NCBI GenBank assembly: GCA_019429305.1
Contig: JAHYIR010000001.1
Location: 62,001-126,000 of the forward strand
Origin: Candidatus Cloacimonadota bacterium
GTDB lineage: Bacteria; Cloacimonadota; Cloacimonadia; Cloacimonadales; JAJBBL01
Direction of reading: 5' to 3'
DNA: 64,000 nucleotides
Positions 26,481-36,132 of this stretch are shown here, piece by piece. Below the pieces are notes generated by a model. It ran no database searches and had not been told where the DNA came from. It saw only the letters and a list, made by a program, of their open reading frames with translations. The translations under genes and the position numbers were made by a program. Position 1 is the stretch's first letter. Each line of letters starts with the position of its first letter.

Positions 26481-26933
26481 TCAGAAGATCGCCTTAACGA
26501 GGATCTCCGGTTCTAAGCGGTGAGTTGCCCCTTTTCCTTCGAAGAAACCGTGGTTGCGGATCATAGAGATATTAAGGGGAGTCCAGCAAACCTTGAGGTC
26601 ATTTTGCATGTTATGAAGGGTTATAGATCCTTTGGCAATTAAACCTCTATCCATAAAAGGAGAGACGATCTTTCCCCTTTCTGTGAGATAGTGTACTTTA
26701 TATATATCATCGATAACTGCCTCTTCATCGTTATTCATCAGAGCTAAGTCGGTGAAGTATTGCATACGGTCAGCAATATCTTCTTTGGTTATATTGAGGG
26801 ATTTGAGCTTTTCCATATCTTCGTTTATAATATCATGATAATGACGATTATCCTCTCCCAGAAAACCGTCGAGTGTAATAACACCCGGCTTGAGTCTCTC
26901 TTGAATTGTTTTTTCATTTGGTGTTTGTTTCAT
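26481..26933 (-). CDS. Hypothetical protein
   Basis: 150 residues from the ATG at 26933, which has AAAGGAGATC upstream; the longer reading from 26969 is not favoured. Mostly helical and charged at the N-terminus, no signal peptide or membrane segment. The C-terminal half (IAKGSITLHNMQNDLKVCW, then NHGFFEGKGATHRLEPEIL) looks like a folded domain. It lies between the DUF3326 and nqrF genes on the same strand. Family not recognised. Confidence 0.6.
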   Translation of the reverse strand: MKQTPNEKTIQERLKPGVITLDGFLGEDNRHYHDIINEDMEKLKSLNITKEDIADRMQYFTDLALMNNDEEAVIDDIYKVHYLTERGKIVSPFMDRGLIAKGSITLHNMQNDLKVCWTPLNISMIRNHGFFEGKGATHRLEPEILVKAIF

Positions 26934-27099
26934 AAGATCTCCTTTTTCAATACCTGAATATCTCTTCAACTACCGGTTTACTATTTATCAAACATAACAA
27001 TTAAGGTCATTGAGTAACAGCATAAGATGAATAACATTCATTTTGATATCTTCTTTTAAACGAATAGGTTACGCCGTTTAAAAAAAGAGGTGGTAATAA

Positions 27100-28197
27100 T
27101 TAACCGAAGCTGTCGTAATAGACGTTTTCGATACCTAATTCTTTCATTTTCTTCTCTGTGGAAGCAATGAGTGCTGGGCTACCGCAGAGATAACCTTCAG
27201 TATTTTTGGGATCTCTGATATGTTTGTCCAACAGGGGAGGGATATATCCCGATTCTCCCTTCCAGTCCGGACTCTTTTCCGGTTGTGAAATAACAGGAAT
27301 AAAAGTGAAATCCGCCATCTTCTTCTCATATTCTTTCATTTCATCCACCAAGAAGAGGTCTTCAGTAGTTCTAGCTCCAAAAAAGTAAACTATATGCTGC
27401 TTGCTTTCCTTTTTATAGAGATCTTCAATAATACCCTTGAAAGGAGCCATACCAGAACCACCGGCAACGAAGATCATATCAGTGTCAGTATCCCGAATAA
27501 AGAAATCTCCATAAGGTCCGGTTAAATAAAGTTCATCATCTTTCTTTAAATAATCGTGTACGAAAGTAGTCATTATCCCGTCTGGAACTCGGCGAATGAT
27601 CAGTTCAACAACATTGTTGTTTTCCGGACAATTAGCCATAGAATAGGCACGACTGACAACCTGTTTTGATTTGGCATATTTTTTTGATTCTAATTGAATA
27701 TACTGTCCCGCTTTGAAATCTATCTTGGCCGGCTCAATTAATTTAATAACAAGACCTTTCGTATCATAGGTATAATCTATGATTGTCTCTACAACCCCTT
27801 TGAATTTTCTGATCGAGAAGAGGGCTTCAGGAATAGAGATGATGATATCCTCTTTTACTTTGACCTGACAGGATAGACGTACTCCGTTCTTTAATTCATC
27901 CGCATCCAGATAGGGACGTTCGGTTGGTAGTAGCGGTCCGCCACCCTCTTTAACCTTGACTTTGCAAAGACCACAGGTGCCTCTTCCACCGCAGGCAGAG
28001 GGGATAAAGACGTTGTTTTCTGCCAGTGAGTTCAAAAGGGAACTTCCTCCTTTAACGGTTAGCTTTTTCTTGCCGTTGATATCGATCTGGCAGTCTCCGT
28101 AATTAGCGAGAAAATAGTCGGCTATGACGAGGAGTAAGGCAAGAAAACCACCGATACCGGCAAAGATCACGACATTGTTTATGATTAAGCTAAGCAT
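27100..28197 (-). CDS. nqrF: Na+-translocating NADH:quinone reductase subunit F
   Basis: 365 residues. One N-terminal membrane helix (about 5-28), a 2Fe-2S ferredoxin domain (about 35-125) with CGGRGTCGLC and a later Cys in RLSCQV, then an FAD/NAD(P)H reductase domain with RAYSMAN (FAD binding), GPYGDFF and VAGGSGMAPF (nucleotide binding). It takes electrons from NADH into the complex at the inner membrane. Last gene of nqrBCDEF, 26 bases after nqrE. Confidence 0.92.
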   Translation of the reverse strand: MLSLIINNVVIFAGIGGFLALLLVIADYFLANYGDCQIDINGKKKLTVKGGSSLLNSLAENNVFIPSACGGRGTCGLCKVKVKEGGGPLLPTERPYLDADELKNGVRLSCQVKVKEDIIISIPEALFSIRKFKGVVETIIDYTYDTKGLVIKLIEPAKIDFKAGQYIQLESKKYAKSKQVVSRAYSMANCPENNNVVELIIRRVPDGIMTTFVHDYLKKDDELYLTGPYGDFFIRDTDTDMIFVAGGSGMAPFKGIIEDLYKKESKQHIVYFFGARTTEDLFLVDEMKEYEKKMADFTFIPVISQPEKSPDWKGESGYIPPLLDKHIRDPKNTEGYLCGSPALIASTEKKMKELGIENVYYDSFG

Positions 28198-28223
28198 TTA
28201 TCCTCTACTCCGCAAAGACAGTA

Positions 28224-28811
28224 TCATTGAATTATCGCCACACCGGAGAATCCGATAAAGGCAAGTGCCATAATACCTGTAATAATGAGACTAATAGCAG
28301 CATTATTCATGCCTTGGGGTAAATACTTCTCTTTTAAACGATTTCTGATCCCGGCTAAAGCAAGGATAGCGAGTAACCATCCTATACCGCTGCCGGCTCC
28401 ATAAAGAACCGCTTGAATAAAGGAGTATTGACGAATGATCATGAAGAGAGAAACACCGAGTATAGCGCAGTTGACTGTGATCAAAGGGAGAAAGATCCCA
28501 AGTGTATAGTAAAGTACCGGTGAGAATCTTTCGATTATGAGCTCGGTAAGTTGCACAAAGGCAGCAATTACGATAATAAAAATTATGTACTGCAGATAAA
28601 TCAGATCCATTGGCACAAGTATATAGTGGTAAACGATATAGTTAATTGCCGAAGTAAGGGTCAAAACAAAGAAAACTGCCATACCAAGTCCAGCAGAAGA
28701 TTCAATCTCTTTCGAAACCGAAAGATAAGAACACATACCGAGAAAATTGGTCAGAAGAATATTACTGGTGAAGATAGCAGCCATAAAGATGACCAGCGGG
28801 TTTATATCCAT
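28224..28811 (-). CDS. nqrE: Na+-translocating NADH:quinone reductase subunit E
   Basis: 195 residues, six hydrophobic segments. NqrE features: NFLGMCSYLSVSKEIESSAG, GIFLPLITVNCAILGVSLF and GSGIGWLLAILALAGIRNR, with the conserved membrane cysteines that hold an Fe centre between NqrD and NqrE. GGAGA ribosome-binding site. RnfA is the homologue, but the motifs and the neighbouring nqrF favour NqrE. Confidence 0.92.
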   Translation of the reverse strand: MDINPLVIFMAAIFTSNILLTNFLGMCSYLSVSKEIESSAGLGMAVFFVLTLTSAINYIVYHYILVPMDLIYLQYIIFIIVIAAFVQLTELIIERFSPVLYYTLGIFLPLITVNCAILGVSLFMIIRQYSFIQAVLYGAGSGIGWLLAILALAGIRNRLKEKYLPQGMNNAAISLIITGIMALAFIGFSGVAIIQ

Positions 28812-28822
28812 AATGATTCTCC

Positions 28823-29419
28823 TTAGGCAGGTTTCTTATAATAACGGTAATTAATAAACCAGATCAGTAAGCCAAGAACAAAGAAGGCACTCGGAGCCAT
28901 CACCATTATTGACCAAGAGACCCACCAATCACCCAGTATCTGTAAACCAAAGATCGAGCCGAAGCCCATCAGCTCTCTAACCAAAGCGATAAGAAGCAAG
29001 ACCAGAGTATATCCGGCACCGGCAGCTACTCCGTCAATGAGGGAATTAAAGGGATTGTTCTTCTGGGCAAAAGCTTCAGCACGCCCCATTATGATACAAT
29101 TGGTAATAATCAAGCCGACATAAGGTCCGAGAGCACGACTCATGTCAGGGTAATACGCTTTCAGGAAAATATCTACCATGATCACATAAGAGGCGATGAT
29201 CAGTGTTTGCACCATCATTCTTACCCGCCGCGGGGTATAATCTCTGATTATCGAGATAGTGAAGCTGGAGAGTGCTAAAGTGAAAATAACACCCAACCCC
29301 ATGACCAGACTATTGAGCATGAGATTAGTTACAGCCAGTGCAGAACAGATACCGAGAATCTGTCGCCAGATAGCATTGTCATTCAATGCACCGTTGATAA
29401 AGATCTCTTTCTTATTCAT
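28823..29419 (-). CDS. nqrD: Na+-translocating NADH:quinone reductase subunit D
   Basis: 198 residues, six hydrophobic segments. Typical NqrD motifs: LGICSALAVTNLMLNSLVMG, then YVGLIITNCIIMGRAEAFA. An integral membrane subunit that forms a pseudo-symmetric pair with NqrE. Its ATG overlaps the 3' end of nqrC by 8 bases. Confidence 0.92.
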   Translation of the reverse strand: MNKKEIFINGALNDNAIWRQILGICSALAVTNLMLNSLVMGLGVIFTLALSSFTISIIRDYTPRRVRMMVQTLIIASYVIMVDIFLKAYYPDMSRALGPYVGLIITNCIIMGRAEAFAQKNNPFNSLIDGVAAGAGYTLVLLLIALVRELMGFGSIFGLQILGDWWVSWSIMVMAPSAFFVLGLLIWFINYRYYKKPA

Positions 29420-30044
29420 AAGATATTTCCAGTAATTGACTGATTTGCCTTAGATTACGATAGATCATTGATACTACTGCCTGGCTGGAAGCCGTTGCTC
29501 CCGTTATCTGATTAACCTCCCTTCTCTCTGTCGGTTCGTTCTCTGATACCAATCTGAACTCGATGATCCGATTTTCAATAATAAACTCCTTATCAGCAAA
29601 CTGATTTTGAAAACTCTCTTCTGTGATCCTGCCACCTAAGCCGGGAGTTTCATTCTGATCAAGAATATGAAAAGCGATGATCTCATTAAAATCGTTATTG
29701 ACAGCCAATAGAGCAGATATACCGCCCCAGAGACCGGTGCCTGATATCGGGAAGCAATATCCCAAAGTTAAGGTATCTGCTTGAGCTATGTAATAGAAAA
29801 GCTGAGCGGTTTCTTGTTCTATTATATATCTTTCATAAGATTCTTGAATATCATCGAGTGGGAGATCGAAGAGAGCAAGGATAGCAGATCTCAGTCTTAA
29901 CTCACGCTGCTCTTGAATGCGTTCTGTGGTGCTATGATAAAATACAGCCAATATGCTCCCGAAAAAGAGAGCGACAATGATCATAAAGATGATCGGGTAT
30001 ACTCGTGTTTCCGAAAAACTCTTTTTCTCTTTTTTCTCAGCCAT
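29412..30044 (-). CDS. nqrC: Na+-translocating NADH:quinone reductase subunit C
   Basis: 210 residues. One N-terminal membrane helix (about 13-33) and a periplasmic FMN-binding domain. The covalent FMN attachment motif is visible as QITGATASSQ near residue 180, with the Thr of GAT as flavin site. Motif GLWGG near residue 105 also fits. Shorter than the ~257-residue Vibrio protein and close to RnfG length. Confidence 0.9.
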   Translation of the reverse strand: MAEKKEKKSFSETRVYPIIFMIIVALFFGSILAVFYHSTTERIQEQRELRLRSAILALFDLPLDDIQESYERYIIEQETAQLFYYIAQADTLTLGYCFPISGTGLWGGISALLAVNNDFNEIIAFHILDQNETPGLGGRITEESFQNQFADKEFIIENRIIEFRLVSENEPTERREVNQITGATASSQAVVSMIYRNLRQISQLLEISYE

Positions 30045-30047
30045 AAA

Positions 30048-30962
30048 TTATCCCTTTTCTTTGACGGGAGCTTTCTTAGATGTCAATCCATATTCTATGA
30101 TAGGCATAAAAGAGTTAGCCAAAAGCAGGGCAAACATAAAACCTTCACTCCAGAGTGAAAATTTACGGATAAAGACAGTCAGGAAACCGATCAAGAGTCC
30201 AAAGATCCAGATGGCATATTTATTCTTGGGCATAGAGACAGGATCGGTGACCATAAAGACCGTGCCGAAAAGTATGCCGCCACTAAAGAGATATTGTAGA
30301 GGGTTAACTCCAAAATTGAAGATGATCGTAAACAGTAAAAAACTGAGAAATGTAGAGAGCATTGCCTGCCATTTGGCTGTTTTAGTCAGCAATAAATATA
30401 TACCGGCAAGGATGATCAGCAGGGCTGAAGTTTCGCCGATAGAGCCTGGGATCATTCCCGTAAATATTTGAGGTAAACTGAATACCTTGTCTGTAACTAA
30501 GGGGGTAGCTGAAGTGATGTTATCAAGATTAGAATAAGCAGCAAAACCACCCGGTAAAGAGGTAAAAGGGGTAACCCATCTGACAGTCATATAATTGGCG
30601 AAGGTTACATAAAGGAAAGTTCTGCCGACGATAGCAGGGTTAAAAAGATTCATGCCGAAACCACCGAAGATCATTTTGCCGAAAACTATTGCTACGATCC
30701 CGCCTACTGCTGCCATCCATAATGGAATAGTGGGTGGTAAGATGAGACCGAGAAGAGTTCCGGTGACAAAGACCGCAGAAGTTACTTTACCGTTCGGTTT
30801 ATTGCGGACAAAGACGTATTCACTCAGGAAAGCAGCGAGATTGGTAGTTATTACGACTGCTAAGACCCGCCAACCAAAAAGAAAGACAGAATATAATGTG
30901 ATAGGAATTAAGGCATAAAGAACCCTGAACATAACAGGTTGTTTCAATATCTGCACTTTCAT
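30048..30962 (-). CDS. nqrB: Na+-translocating NADH:quinone reductase subunit B
   Basis: About 304 residues, many hydrophobic segments. ATG at 30962 is used; the longer ORF starts at a TTG without support. FMN-binding motif SATPL near residue 155, plus GKMIFGGFGMNLFNPAIVGR and MVTDPVSMPKN. Shorter than Vibrio NqrB (about 414 residues), nearer to RnfD length. It is the first gene of the operon: a promoter lies at 31012-31041 and no nqrA is upstream. Confidence 0.9.
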   Translation of the reverse strand: MKVQILKQPVMFRVLYALIPITLYSVFLFGWRVLAVVITTNLAAFLSEYVFVRNKPNGKVTSAVFVTGTLLGLILPPTIPLWMAAVGGIVAIVFGKMIFGGFGMNLFNPAIVGRTFLYVTFANYMTVRWVTPFTSLPGGFAAYSNLDNITSATPLVTDKVFSLPQIFTGMIPGSIGETSALLIILAGIYLLLTKTAKWQAMLSTFLSFLLFTIIFNFGVNPLQYLFSGGILFGTVFMVTDPVSMPKNKYAIWIFGLLIGFLTVFIRKFSLWSEGFMFALLLANSFMPIIEYGLTSKKAPVKEKG

Positions 30963-31011
30963 ATTCCGTCTCCAGCTCCAATATTGTAAGTTCAAACTTT
31001 GTAACAGGATA

Positions 31012-31041
31012 TGTATATCCGAACCTTTCGTTAGTTGTCAA
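31012..31041 (-). promoter_or_regulatory. Promoter of the nqrBCDEF operon
   Basis: On the minus strand TTGACA (31041-31036), 18-base spacer, TATACA (31017-31012), 50 bases before the nqrB ATG. Confidence 0.6.
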
Positions 31042-31236
31042 TCTTTTTGTAGAATATCAACTGAATTTGCGGGTTTGTTGGTTTTGCTGATCTAAGATGT
31101 CACCATAAGAATGATTTAGCATAATTGCTTAATTATAAAACATTTGCTACCAAGTCAGCATCTTTCTTCTTGACAATTATGCTATTATTCTAAACAAAAT
31201 CATAGCAATAAATAATTGAAACTAAGCAGGGATCTA

Positions 31237-32340
31237 ATGATAAAGAGATTTATAGTCATAATTGTCTTAATGAGTCTGATTTTTTCTTTATTGGCTCAGG
31301 GTTTGGATCTCAAAATTAAGCGGTTAGAGTATATACAACAACAGATAGATCAGAAAAGAAATGAGATAGAGAGGACTCAGGAAGAGATAGATCATTTGAG
31401 TCGTGACAAAGAGAATTACGAGCAACAATATCAAACAACTCAAAGGAAGTTGGATAATTTATCAGCTCAAGAAAGAGAGCTAAGTAGAGAACTACAAGCT
31501 TCTCGAAGAAGAATGGAGCAATCTGAGTCTAAGTTAAACGAAACCCGCGAATTATGGGAGAAACAGATCTACTATTTCTACTTAACTCATCAAAAAAATG
31601 GTCATTCTAAGGATAACATTGTTGATAGGCAGTACTTTCCGATAATGATCAACCAAACGAAAGAAGTTATTGATGAAAATAGTGATCTCTTGGCACATAT
31701 AAAACAAAATGTAGAACAGACTCAAAGATCACAGAAGAGAGTACAGACAGAAAGAAATCGGGAAAATCAGACAGTAAGTGGTTATAGAAATGAGATCAGT
31801 AATTTGAATAATCAAATAGTAATTTTGGAACAACAAGAGCAGGAAATAAATAGAGAATTTCAAGAGCTATTACAGAGCCGGCAGAGCTTAGAGAATCTCA
31901 TAACTCATTTCCAGTCTGAGCAGTTAGATACGCAATTCAGTTATCAATTTACCACCAGCAAACTTCTTTGGCCTGTCAAAGGAAAGGTAATAAACAATTT
32001 CGGAGAGATTCGTGACGAATATTACAATGTAATACTGCTTAACAATGGTATAGATATTGAGGTTGATAAACCACTGGAGGTTAAAGCTGTAGATTTTGGA
32101 GTAGTAGTCTTTGCTGAATTATTCAGAAATTATGGCAGATTAGTTATTATTGATCACCATAATGGTTACTTTTCTTTATATGCCAATAACGGAAATCTTT
32201 TAGTAGCAAAAGATGATGTAGTATCTTTAGGGCAACCAATAGCCATAACAGGAAGGAAGAATAATTCTGACAGCTACATGCTTCATTTCGAATTGAGGAG
32301 AGAAAGAACTCCTGTAGATCCTCTAACATATTTAGAGTAA
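31237..32340 (+). CDS. EnvC-like murein hydrolase activator, degenerate LytM domain
   Basis: About 367 residues. ATG at 31237 with AGCAGGGA upstream; an in-frame TTG at 31216 is less likely. Signal peptide ends near SLLAQG. Long coiled coil (about 20-235) rich in Gln, Glu, Arg, then a C-terminal LytM/M23 domain from LLWPVKGKVINNFGE. The usual zinc ligands are missing: NNGIDI replaces HxGIDI, and LHFELR replaces HLHFEIR (one His lost). As in E. coli EnvC, it probably activates amidases at the division site instead of cutting murein. The gene faces away from nqrB. Confidence 0.82.
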   Translation: MIKRFIVIIVLMSLIFSLLAQGLDLKIKRLEYIQQQIDQKRNEIERTQEEIDHLSRDKENYEQQYQTTQRKLDNLSAQERELSRELQASRRRMEQSESKLNETRELWEKQIYYFYLTHQKNGHSKDNIVDRQYFPIMINQTKEVIDENSDLLAHIKQNVEQTQRSQKRVQTERNRENQTVSGYRNEISNLNNQIVILEQQEQEINREFQELLQSRQSLENLITHFQSEQLDTQFSYQFTTSKLLWPVKGKVINNFGEIRDEYYNVILLNNGIDIEVDKPLEVKAVDFGVVVFAELFRNYGRLVIIDHHNGYFSLYANNGNLLVAKDDVVSLGQPIAITGRKNNSDSYMLHFELRRERTPVDPLTYLE

Positions 32341-32429
32341 TATAAATACTTTTCAATTGTTTTTTTGTTTACACATAAGCAGCTTTTGAATTTATGCTGC
32401 TGATAAAACAGGCAAGTCGGTGACATCAA

Positions 32430-33602
32430 ATGGATATGTATCATGACAATACTCGTAAAGAACTGGTAGAAGTAGCAGAAAAGTACAAAGATCTGAGTTT
32501 TTCTTTTCTGCACCATACCGGTTATATGTACGGTATTGGTTGCAAAGCAGATGATAAGAATACTATTGAGAGAATAAAGCAATACAAAGAACGCCCTGAT
32601 AATAAGGGTTTTATAGTGCTTTTACCCAGTGTTTCAGCTCTTTCTTTGACCGATGGAGAAAGAGAGGTCAGAATTCCGGGCAATAATTTTAAACCGATTC
32701 AATTAAAGATAGATCTTAAATCACTTTTCTTATTAGAGCAATATCAACCTGGTAATTTAACCCTTTGCCTGCAAGTTATTGATAGTAAAGATTATGAACA
32801 TTTAATGCTAAATGGTAAATTAGCTATCCGAGTGCCAGAAAGTCAGTATCTTCGCTATTTTATCAGATTGCTTAACAGACCGGTTGTCAGCACAAGTGTT
32901 AATAGACCGGGAGAAGAGCCGTTAAAGAACTTTAAAGTTATCCGCAAATTAGATTGGTTTGATTTTGCTATCCTCTCTTCTAAAGATATGAAACATAGAT
33001 CAGCTCCTTCAACAATAGTTGAATCGGATAATAACAATTTGACCTGCCACAGAGAAGGATTTATACCTTTTAAAGAAGTGGAGGAGTCTTATCATAAACC
33101 GTTGGTACTCTTTGTCTGTACCGGGAATATTTGTCGCAGTCCTTTAGCCGAGTATTATGCTCGCCATATTTTTAAACAAAGAGGGTTGTCTTTCCGAACT
33201 GCATCTGCTGGTTTTATTCCCGTTACCGTAGCAATTTCATCTCACTCTTTTTCTGTATTAAATAATGATGGTATTCATGCCGGAGAGCATTATTCTCAAC
33301 ATTTACATGAGGATCTGATTCGTAAAGCTTGGCTCATTCTCACAATGGAAAAAGATCATCGTAACCTGATACTAAAGGCATATCCTGCCTGTAAACATAA
33401 GGTTTTCACACTATCCGGTTTCTGCGGTTCTAAAGGTGATGTGGAAGACCCTTTCAGACAGGATATGGAAAAATATGTCAATACCTACCAGTTAATCAAG
33501 AAATATATAGATATATTAGCGGATAAGCTTATTTTACGAAGCAAGAAGTTAGTTACCCTGTATGAATTAGCAAAAATAAAACCTGAAGATGTGGAGATAT
33601 GA
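32430..33602 (+). CDS. Fusion of TsaC/YrdC threonylcarbamoyl-AMP synthase and low-molecular-weight protein tyrosine phosphatase
   Basis: 390 residues. Residues about 8-205 are a YrdC-type domain: [10 protein letters not shown], the KxR motif in [14 protein letters not shown] near 154 and SAPSTIVE at the end. Residues about 224-375 are a low-molecular-weight phosphatase: nucleophile loop C230TGNICR236S and the VEDPFRQD acid loop. YrdC makes the t6A precursor for tRNA. The Ile before the second Cys matches tyrosine-specific enzymes; the arginine phosphatase YwlE has Thr there. In Bacillus the two functions are close neighbours (ywlC, ywlE); here they are one protein. The stop overlaps the purL start by 4 bases. 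Confidence 0.88.
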   Translation: MDMYHDNTRKELVEVAEKYKDLSFSFLHHTGYMYGIGCKADDKNTIERIKQYKERPDNKGFIVLLPSVSALSLTDGEREVRIPGNNFKPIQLKIDLKSLFLLEQYQPGNLTLCLQVIDSKDYEHLMLNGKLAIRVPESQYLRYFIRLLNRPVVSTSVNRPGEEPLKNFKVIRKLDWFDFAILSSKDMKHRSAPSTIVESDNNNLTCHREGFIPFKEVEESYHKPLVLFVCTGNICRSPLAEYYARHIFKQRGLSFRTASAGFIPVTVAISSHSFSVLNNDGIHAGEHYSQHLHEDLIRKAWLILTMEKDHRNLILKAYPACKHKVFTLSGFCGSKGDVEDPFRQDMEKYVNTYQLIKKYIDILADKLILRSKKLVTLYELAKIKPEDVEI

Positions 33603-35806
33603 ACGAACCTCAAATCACTCCTGAATTGATCAAATCGCATGGTATTAATCAAGAAGAATACAAACTGATCCTGCAAAAGATCGGCAGAGAACCTACTTTT
33701 ACTGAATTAGGGATTATTTCGGTAATGTGGTCAGAACACGCCAGTTACAAGAATTCCATTCAATATTTAAAGAAACTGCCTCGAGAAGGTAAACATCTGA
33801 TGACCAAGACCGGTGAAGAGAATGCCGGAGTTATTGATATCGGAAATGGTTTAGGAGTTTCTTTCAAAATTGAGAGCCATAATCATCCTTCCGCTTTAGA
33901 ACCATATCATGGTGCTGCTACAGGAGTAGGGGGGATCTTGAGAGACATTTTTACTATGGGTGCTCGTCCTATAGCTGTTTTAGATTCTCTTCGTTTTGGT
34001 AATATAAACAATCCGCAGGTAAAGTATCTTCTCAAAGGGGTTGTCTCTGGTATAGCTGATTATGGTAATTGTTTTGGGGTACCGACAGTAGGCGGAGAAA
34101 TCTATTTTGAAGATTCTTATGAAGGTAATCCACTCGTTAATGCTATGGCAATAGGGATCCTTAAGCATAGTAATTTGATGAAGGCAAGTGCCAAAGGGGT
34201 CGGTAATTATGTCGTCTATGTCGGTTCAGATACAGGCAGGGACGGTATTCATGGTGCTACTTTTGCCTCCGTGGAATTAACTGAAGAATCCGAAGAGAGT
34301 CGAACTGCAGTACAGGTTGGAGACCCTTTCATGGAGAAATTGCTCCTTGAAGCGACATTAGAAGTCATAGAACTCGGGTTAGTGGAGAGTATTCAGGATA
34401 TGGGTGCTGCCGGGTTGACCTGTTCGTCAAGTGAAATGGCTGGTAAGGCGGGTACAGGGATTGAATTGGAAATCTCTTTAGTACCTCGTCGGGAAGAGGG
34501 AATGACCCCTTATGAAGTAATGCTCTCCGAATCACAGGAAAGGATGCTTCTCATAGTTAAACCGGAGAAATTTGCTAAAGTAGAACAAGTTTTTCAGAAA
34601 TGGGATCTACATGCCGTTAAGGTTGGTGTAGTCACTTCAGACGGGATGTTGCGTGTCAAAGAGCATGGTGATATTAAAGCAGAATTGCCTGCTAAAATGC
34701 TTGTATTAGGAGGCGATGCCCCAGTATATAATAGAGAAACTAAATATCCCGCTTATTTAGAACAAGTTAATAAATTCCATGAAGATGAGATTGAAATACC
34801 ACAGGATCTGAACAATGCAATGAAGAAACTCATCTCATCTCCCAATATCTGCTCCAAGAGAGATATTTACAGACAATATGACTATATGGTGCAGATCAAT
34901 ACGGTAGTGGAGCCCGGTTCTGATGCTGCAGTAGTCAGAATAAAAGAGACCGGACAGGGAATAGCTGCCACAGTTGATTGTAACGGGAAATATTGTTATT
35001 TAAATCCTTATGAAGGGGCAAAGGGAGCAGTAGCAGAAGCAGCCCGAAATATTGTCTGTTCCGGTGCCAGACCACTTGCTATCACTAATTGTTTAAACTT
35101 TGGTAATCCCTATAAACAGGAGATGTATTGGACTTTTACTGAAGTTATCAGAGGGATGAGTGATGCTTGTTTAGTTTTTGAAACTCCGGTTACGGGTGGG
35201 AATGTCTCTTTCTATAATGAAAATCCGAAAGGTGCCGTCTATCCAACTCCAACAATAGGTATGATCGGACTGCTTGATGATTATCACAATGCTATCAAGT
35301 GCGGTTTTCAGGATGAAGGGGATCTCATTATACTTTTGGGAGATAATTGTCGTCATTTAGGTGGTACGGAATATCTGAAGGTCTGTCATGATCTCATTCG
35401 GGGCAATCCCCCCTCTGTTGATCTGGAAAAAGAAAAACTCCTGTATAAGACATTTCTGGAATTAGCAAGTTTGAAGGTCATCAAATCTGCTCATGACTGT
35501 TCTGATGGCGGTTTAGCAATAGCTATAGCCGAATCATGTTTTAATGCAGAAAAACTATTAGGTGCAGAAATAAAAATGAATTTTAAGTTCCGTCCCGATG
35601 CTGAACTATTTGGTGAGGAACATTCCAGAATAATTTGCTCGATCTCTCCTGTTAGTCTGGATACATTAAAAAGCATTTGTGAAAAGAACGGTTTTCCTTA
35701 TCAGATCATTGGCACTGTTGGCGGCGGTAATTTAGTCATCAATGATCTGATCAATGTCGAAATTCTGGAACTAAAGAAAGAATGGGAAAACGCACTTTGT
35801 CTATAA
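33599..35806 (+). CDS. purL: Phosphoribosylformylglycinamidine synthase subunit PurL
   Basis: 735 residues, the small PurL type that works with separate PurQ and PurS. Motifs: [11 protein letters not shown] near residue 44, [37 protein letters not shown] and the late [16 protein letters not shown]. It converts FGAR to FGAM using ATP and ammonia in purine synthesis. ATGA overlap with the upstream fusion gene implies translational coupling. purQ and purS are not in the window. Confidence 0.95.
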   Translation: MNEPQITPELIKSHGINQEEYKLILQKIGREPTFTELGIISVMWSEHASYKNSIQYLKKLPREGKHLMTKTGEENAGVIDIGNGLGVSFKIESHNHPSALEPYHGAATGVGGILRDIFTMGARPIAVLDSLRFGNINNPQVKYLLKGVVSGIADYGNCFGVPTVGGEIYFEDSYEGNPLVNAMAIGILKHSNLMKASAKGVGNYVVYVGSDTGRDGIHGATFASVELTEESEESRTAVQVGDPFMEKLLLEATLEVIELGLVESIQDMGAAGLTCSSSEMAGKAGTGIELEISLVPRREEGMTPYEVMLSESQERMLLIVKPEKFAKVEQVFQKWDLHAVKVGVVTSDGMLRVKEHGDIKAELPAKMLVLGGDAPVYNRETKYPAYLEQVNKFHEDEIEIPQDLNNAMKKLISSPNICSKRDIYRQYDYMVQINTVVEPGSDAAVVRIKETGQGIAATVDCNGKYCYLNPYEGAKGAVAEAARNIVCSGARPLAITNCLNFGNPYKQEMYWTFTEVIRGMSDACLVFETPVTGGNVSFYNENPKGAVYPTPTIGMIGLLDDYHNAIKCGFQDEGDLIILLGDNCRHLGGTEYLKVCHDLIRGNPPSVDLEKEKLLYKTFLELASLKVIKSAHDCSDGGLAIAIAESCFNAEKLLGAEIKMNFKFRPDAELFGEEHSRIICSISPVSLDTLKSICEKNGFPYQIIGTVGGGNLVINDLINVEILELKKEWENALCL

Positions 35807-36132
35807 TTGCTAAGCTAAAATAGTTAATAAAAAACTCATAAAGATAATATATAGTGAGAATTAGTATCAATTTTCATCCTGAGTGTCCTTCACCAAAATG
35901 GAAAACTCTGCTCAATGAGGCAATCCGTTTTGGTGAAGGATGTATCGAAGGATGGATAGTGCATAAACAAGTTTTACATACATCTACCCTTCGATACAAC
36001 ACTTGGTTAGTAAAAGCAGGAAGAAGTTCCAAGTGCCACTCAGGGTGACACGGTGAGGGAAATATGAACTTAAAAAGTGATATTTGAATACTTAAGATCA
36101 ATAGTTGGAGCGAATAAAAGAAGACAAGTATT
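35807..36132. other. Intergenic stretch holding a nested palindromic element
   Basis: A 326-base gap on the plus strand, most of it the repeat at 35875-36050. No promoter was recognised, and the ribosome-binding site of the next gene is weak. Confidence 0.5.
35875..36050. repeat. CTCAGGGTGA-type intergenic element, long nested copy
   Basis: Outer ends CATCCTGAGTG (35875-35885) and CACTCAGGGTGACA (36037-36050) are inverted with one mismatch. Inside are TTCACCAAAATGG (35889-35901) against CCGTTTTGGTGAA (35925-35937), and ATCGAAGG (35944-35951) against CCCTTCGAT (35987-35995). The nested pairs could fold the whole 176 bases into a branched structure. Confidence 0.65.

Noticed and set aside
27054-27083. 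Inverted repeat TTTTAAACG / CGTTTAAAA after nqrF as terminator
   Set aside because: AT-rich stem and no T-run in the direction of nqrF transcription.
27100-30962. Rnf complex
   Set aside because: Subunit order B-C-D-E-F, NqrD/NqrE-specific motifs and an NqrF-type flavin-ferredoxin subunit fit Nqr; rnfB and rnfC are absent.
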